This document shows, piece by piece, positions 61,484 to 64,000 of a DNA stretch of 64,000 nt (positions are counted from its first letter, which is position 1; each line of letters opens with the position of its first letter). The position numbers and the translations under genes are program-made. This stretch comes from Chitinimonas prasina (GTDB taxonomy: Bacteria > Pseudomonadota > Gammaproteobacteria > Burkholderiales > Chitinimonadaceae). Below the pieces are notes generated by a model. That model saw nothing but the letters and a program-made list of their open reading frames with translations, made no database searches and was not told where the DNA came from. The DNA is taken from contig NZ_BSOG01000001.1 in assembly GCF_030160395.1 (NCBI RefSeq), forward strand, positions 710,117-774,116, given 5' to 3'.

Positions 61484-63793
61484 ATGCCAAGCAAAATCAG
61501 CAAGCCCACGCCCCGCCTTCCGGACTGCACCCGGAACATCGTTCTGACACTGGCACTGACCACAGCCCTGGCCGAAGAAACCCCGCCGCCGCCTGCCCCC
61601 GCCGCCGCACCCACGCTGCTGGATGCCATACGGCAGATGCAGCGCAACCTGCCGCCCGGCGTGCCGCCACCGCCGGCCCAGCCTGCCACACCCACAGCCG
61701 TCACGCCCGCCCCGGCCACGCCGCCGACCGCGCAGCCCGTGGCCAAGCCCTTGCCCACCGAGACACGGGTCAAACCCGCCAGTACCACGGCAGCGAAGCC
61801 TGCAGCAACCACGCCGGCGGCCACCACCACCGCCACCCCGGCACCCACCGCTACCGCCCCCACCACGCAGACGGTCGCCGCCATCGAGCCCATCGCCCCG
61901 CGCGACAGGGTACTGACACAGCAGCCGCAACTGGTCGGCGCGGGTGGCGTCACCCTGCGGTTCGACAATGCCGATGTCTACGAGGTGGTGCAGACCATCA
62001 TGGGCGACATCCTGCAGCTCAACTACATCGTCGATCCGGGCATTACCGGCAAGGTCAACATCAACGGCCTCAGCCCGGTCAACTCAGAAGACCTGCTGGG
62101 CGTGCTGCAAAGCGTGCTGGCGCTCAACAACATCTCCATCATCCGCGACGGCAATCTGTACAAGGTGGTGCGCGACAACCTAGCCGCCCGCGATACCGTC
62201 TCCAGTACCGCCGTGGGCGACAACGGCAGCGTGGTGCAGATCTTCGCGCCCCGCCATGTGCAGCCCTCGGCCCTGATCGCCACCCTGCGCAACTTCATCG
62301 GCCCGCAGGCCACCCTGGTCAACGACCCCACTGATCACTACCTGATCGTGGTCGACCGCGCCCGCAACGTCAAAAAACTGCAGGAACTGGTGCAGTCGCT
62401 GGATATCGACTATCTGGCCAAGGTCCAGACCGAGATGGTGCAGATAGAAAACGGCGATGCCACCGAAGTAGCCCGCGAGATGGAAACCCTGTTCAAGACC
62501 TCGCAGATGTACAACTGGCGGGGCACCGAAGCCAACAAGGTGTTCTTCATGCCGATCAAGCGCATGAATGCCATCCTGGTGGCCGCCTCCAACCGAGACG
62601 TGCTGGAAGCCGCCCGCAAGCAGATACGCGAAGTCGATATCGCCCCCAAGGAAGGCCTCAACTCCCGCATCAACATCTACACCGTCAAGAACAGCACGGC
62701 CGCCTACCTGGCCGGCCTGATCAGCCAGATCTACGGTGGCGCCGCACCGGCCACCAGCACCGGGGCCACCAAGGTGGTGCAAAAAGGCAACGTCCCCACC
62801 ACCAGCGCCTCGGGCACCGGCCTGTCGGGCGAGGTACAGATCATCCCCAACGAGAAATCCAACTCGCTGATCATCAAGGCCAGCCGGCAAGACTACCTGC
62901 AGATACTGCAATTGCTGGAGCAACTCGACACCGTCTCCCGCCAGGTGCTGATACAGGCCAATGTAATCGAGGTCGGCCTGAGCAAGCAGAACCGCCTGGG
63001 TATAGAGTGGACCCTGCTGCACGAGAAGCTGAGCATAGACGGCCAGATCTACAAGGCAGCCGCCAAGCTGGGCGGCACCATAGACGCCAAGGCCGGCGGC
63101 CTGCTCTATAGCGTCACCGACAGCGTGGGCACCGCCATGGGCGCCATCCAGGCCGTGGCCAACGACGACGACATCACCATCCTCGCCTCGCCCCGCATCG
63201 TCGCCAGCGATGGCAAGGAAGCCAAGATAGAAATCGGCCAGGAAGTCCCGGTACGGACCCAGCAGATCAGCAACGCCAACACCGGCACCACCGGCTCCAC
63301 CATCGCCGAAAGCTTCACCTACCGCACCGTCGGCATCATCCTGCAGGTCAAGCCCAGCATCAACGAATCGGGCCTGGTCAACCTGGAAATCAACCAGGAA
63401 GTCAGCACCGTGGCCAACGATACCAATGGCGCCACCACCCTGCCCCGCTTCACCAAGCGCAGCGTGCAGACCGAGGTCAGCCTGCAGGAAGGCAAGACCC
63501 TGGTCATAGGCGGGCTGATCCAGGACAACGGTAGCGTCAACGAAACAGGCGTGCCCTATCTGAAGGACATCCCCGTCCTGGGCAATCTGTTCCGGGCACA
63601 AACCAAGAAGACAGAACGGACCGAATTGCTGCTGACCCTGACCCCCTACGTCATCAACAACCAAAGCGACGCCGACCGGCTGAACCGCCAACTGGACGAC
63701 GCCATGGAAGAAGTCCGCGAACTGCTGAACACCGCCAGGCGCCAGAAAGCCGGCCTGCCGCCCACCCTGGCCATAGATGCACCCAAGCCATGA
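61484..63793 (+). CDS. gspD: GspD-type secretin
   Basis: A 769-residue outer-membrane secretin. A weak signal-like segment (RNIVLTLALTTALAEE) is followed by an unusual Pro/Ala/Thr-rich stretch to about residue 145. The N0 domain (VTLRFDNADVYEVVQTIMGD) and further N domains (SALIATLRNFIGPQATLVND, MNAILVAASNRDVLEAARKQ) lead into the secretin core (DDDITILASPRIVASDGKEA, then TLVIGGLIQDNGSVNETGVP and VLGNLFRAQTKKTERTELLL). The domain order is that of type II secretion GspD. No other gsp gene is adjacent; the next gene, overlapping by ATGA, is an ABC-2 polysaccharide permease. Confidence 0.9.
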   Translation: MPSKISKPTPRLPDCTRNIVLTLALTTALAEETPPPPAPAAAPTLLDAIRQMQRNLPPGVPPPPAQPATPTAVTPAPATPPTAQPVAKPLPTETRVKPASTTAAKPAATTPAATTTATPAPTATAPTTQTVAAIEPIAPRDRVLTQQPQLVGAGGVTLRFDNADVYEVVQTIMGDILQLNYIVDPGITGKVNINGLSPVNSEDLLGVLQSVLALNNISIIRDGNLYKVVRDNLAARDTVSSTAVGDNGSVVQIFAPRHVQPSALIATLRNFIGPQATLVNDPTDHYLIVVDRARNVKKLQELVQSLDIDYLAKVQTEMVQIENGDATEVAREMETLFKTSQMYNWRGTEANKVFFMPIKRMNAILVAASNRDVLEAARKQIREVDIAPKEGLNSRINIYTVKNSTAAYLAGLISQIYGGAAPATSTGATKVVQKGNVPTTSASGTGLSGEVQIIPNEKSNSLIIKASRQDYLQILQLLEQLDTVSRQVLIQANVIEVGLSKQNRLGIEWTLLHEKLSIDGQIYKAAAKLGGTIDAKAGGLLYSVTDSVGTAMGAIQAVANDDDITILASPRIVASDGKEAKIEIGQEVPVRTQQISNANTGTTGSTIAESFTYRTVGIILQVKPSINESGLVNLEINQEVSTVANDTNGATTLPRFTKRSVQTEVSLQEGKTLVIGGLIQDNGSVNETGVPYLKDIPVLGNLFRAQTKKTERTELLLTLTPYVINNQSDADRLNRQLDDAMEEVRELLNTARRQKAGLPPTLAIDAPKP

Positions 63794-64000
63794 GAAAGCT
63801 GCGTTCGTTGCTGTATCTGGTGGGCCAGTTGTCGCGGCGCGAGATCGCCGCCCGCTATCGGGGCACCACTCTCGGATGGTTCTGGACCGTGCTGACACCG
63901 CTGCTCACCCTGGCGGTCTACACCTGGGTGTTCAGCGAGGTATTCAAGGCACGCTGGGTAGGCGATGCCGCCAACGATAAAACCGCCTTTGCCCTCAATG
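63790..64000 (+). CDS. wzm: ABC-2 polysaccharide exporter permease Wzm (5' part only)
   Basis: The first 70 residues, MRKLRSLLYLVGQLSRREIA, then ARYRGTTLGWFWTVLTPLLT and LAVYTWVFSEVFKARW, match the N terminus of Wzm/KpsM/TagG permeases (RDIKxRYRGTxLGxxW motif seen here as REIAARYRGTTLGWFW). It pairs functionally with a Wzt ATPase such as the one at 50313. It is coupled to the secretin by an ATGA overlap. The remainder lies outside the window. Confidence 0.9.
   Translation, partial: MRKLRSLLYLVGQLSRREIAARYRGTTLGWFWTVLTPLLTLAVYTWVFSEVFKARWVGDAANDKTAFALN

Overview
This is a GC-rich chromosomal segment that looks betaproteobacterial. The evidence is the gene order murA-hisGDCBHAFIE-hinT-tatABC next to a degQ-type protease, petABC and sspAB, together with an mlaFEDCBA-type block, a short-form HisG and a metX-metW pair. 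The order (Neisseriales or Burkholderiales) is an inference; I cannot name a genus from the sequence alone.

Layout. 1-23 kb, mostly minus strand, is conserved housekeeping: ClpXP adaptor and stringent starvation proteins (sspB partial, sspA), cytochrome bc1 (petABC), a Nif3-like protein, a divergent membrane-anchored HtrA protease, Tat translocase, the complete histidine operon, murA with an IbaG-type BolA, a drug/lipid-type ABC exporter, and the Mla lipid-asymmetry system. 23.3-35.4 kb, plus strand, is one tightly packed unit: a sigma-54 response regulator followed by an MSHA-like type IV pilus/type II secretion assembly machine (ATPase with SPOR-like tail, secretin, TPR protein, motor ATPase, platform protein and three inner-membrane/periplasmic alignment proteins). 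No pilin gene is in the window. Two tRNA genes (Phe-GAA, Thr-GGT) follow.

35.8-45.4 kb is accessory: two lower-GC orphan genes, palindromic repeats, four periplasmic solute-binding proteins without permeases, a histidine phosphatase, a class III-like sirtuin and an orphan FliD-like protein. 45.4-53.4 kb carries MsbA, then a tight string metX-metW-GST-2OG oxygenase-wzt followed by a methyltransferase and a GNAT protein. 53.6-57.3 kb is a REP/RAYT patch: a REP-associated tyrosine transposase surrounded by five GTAG-headed palindromes, which also occur twice near 36 kb. 57.4-64 kb returns to envelope glycan genes: a double GT2 glycosyltransferase, a PIG-L deacetylase fused to a glycosyltransferase-like region and coiled coil, a GspD-type secretin, and the start of a Wzm-type ABC permease translationally coupled to it.

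The most interesting features are (i) the RAYT with its GTAG-type REPs and a second family of long three-stem foldback repeats (about 111-126 bp) whose inner stem shows compensatory changes between copies and which is joined to REPs as a composite unit; (ii) the pilin-less MSHA-like machine under a sigma-54 regulator; and (iii) a secretin overlapping a polysaccharide ABC permease, with the cognate-type Wzt ATPase 12 kb away on the other side of the repeat patch.
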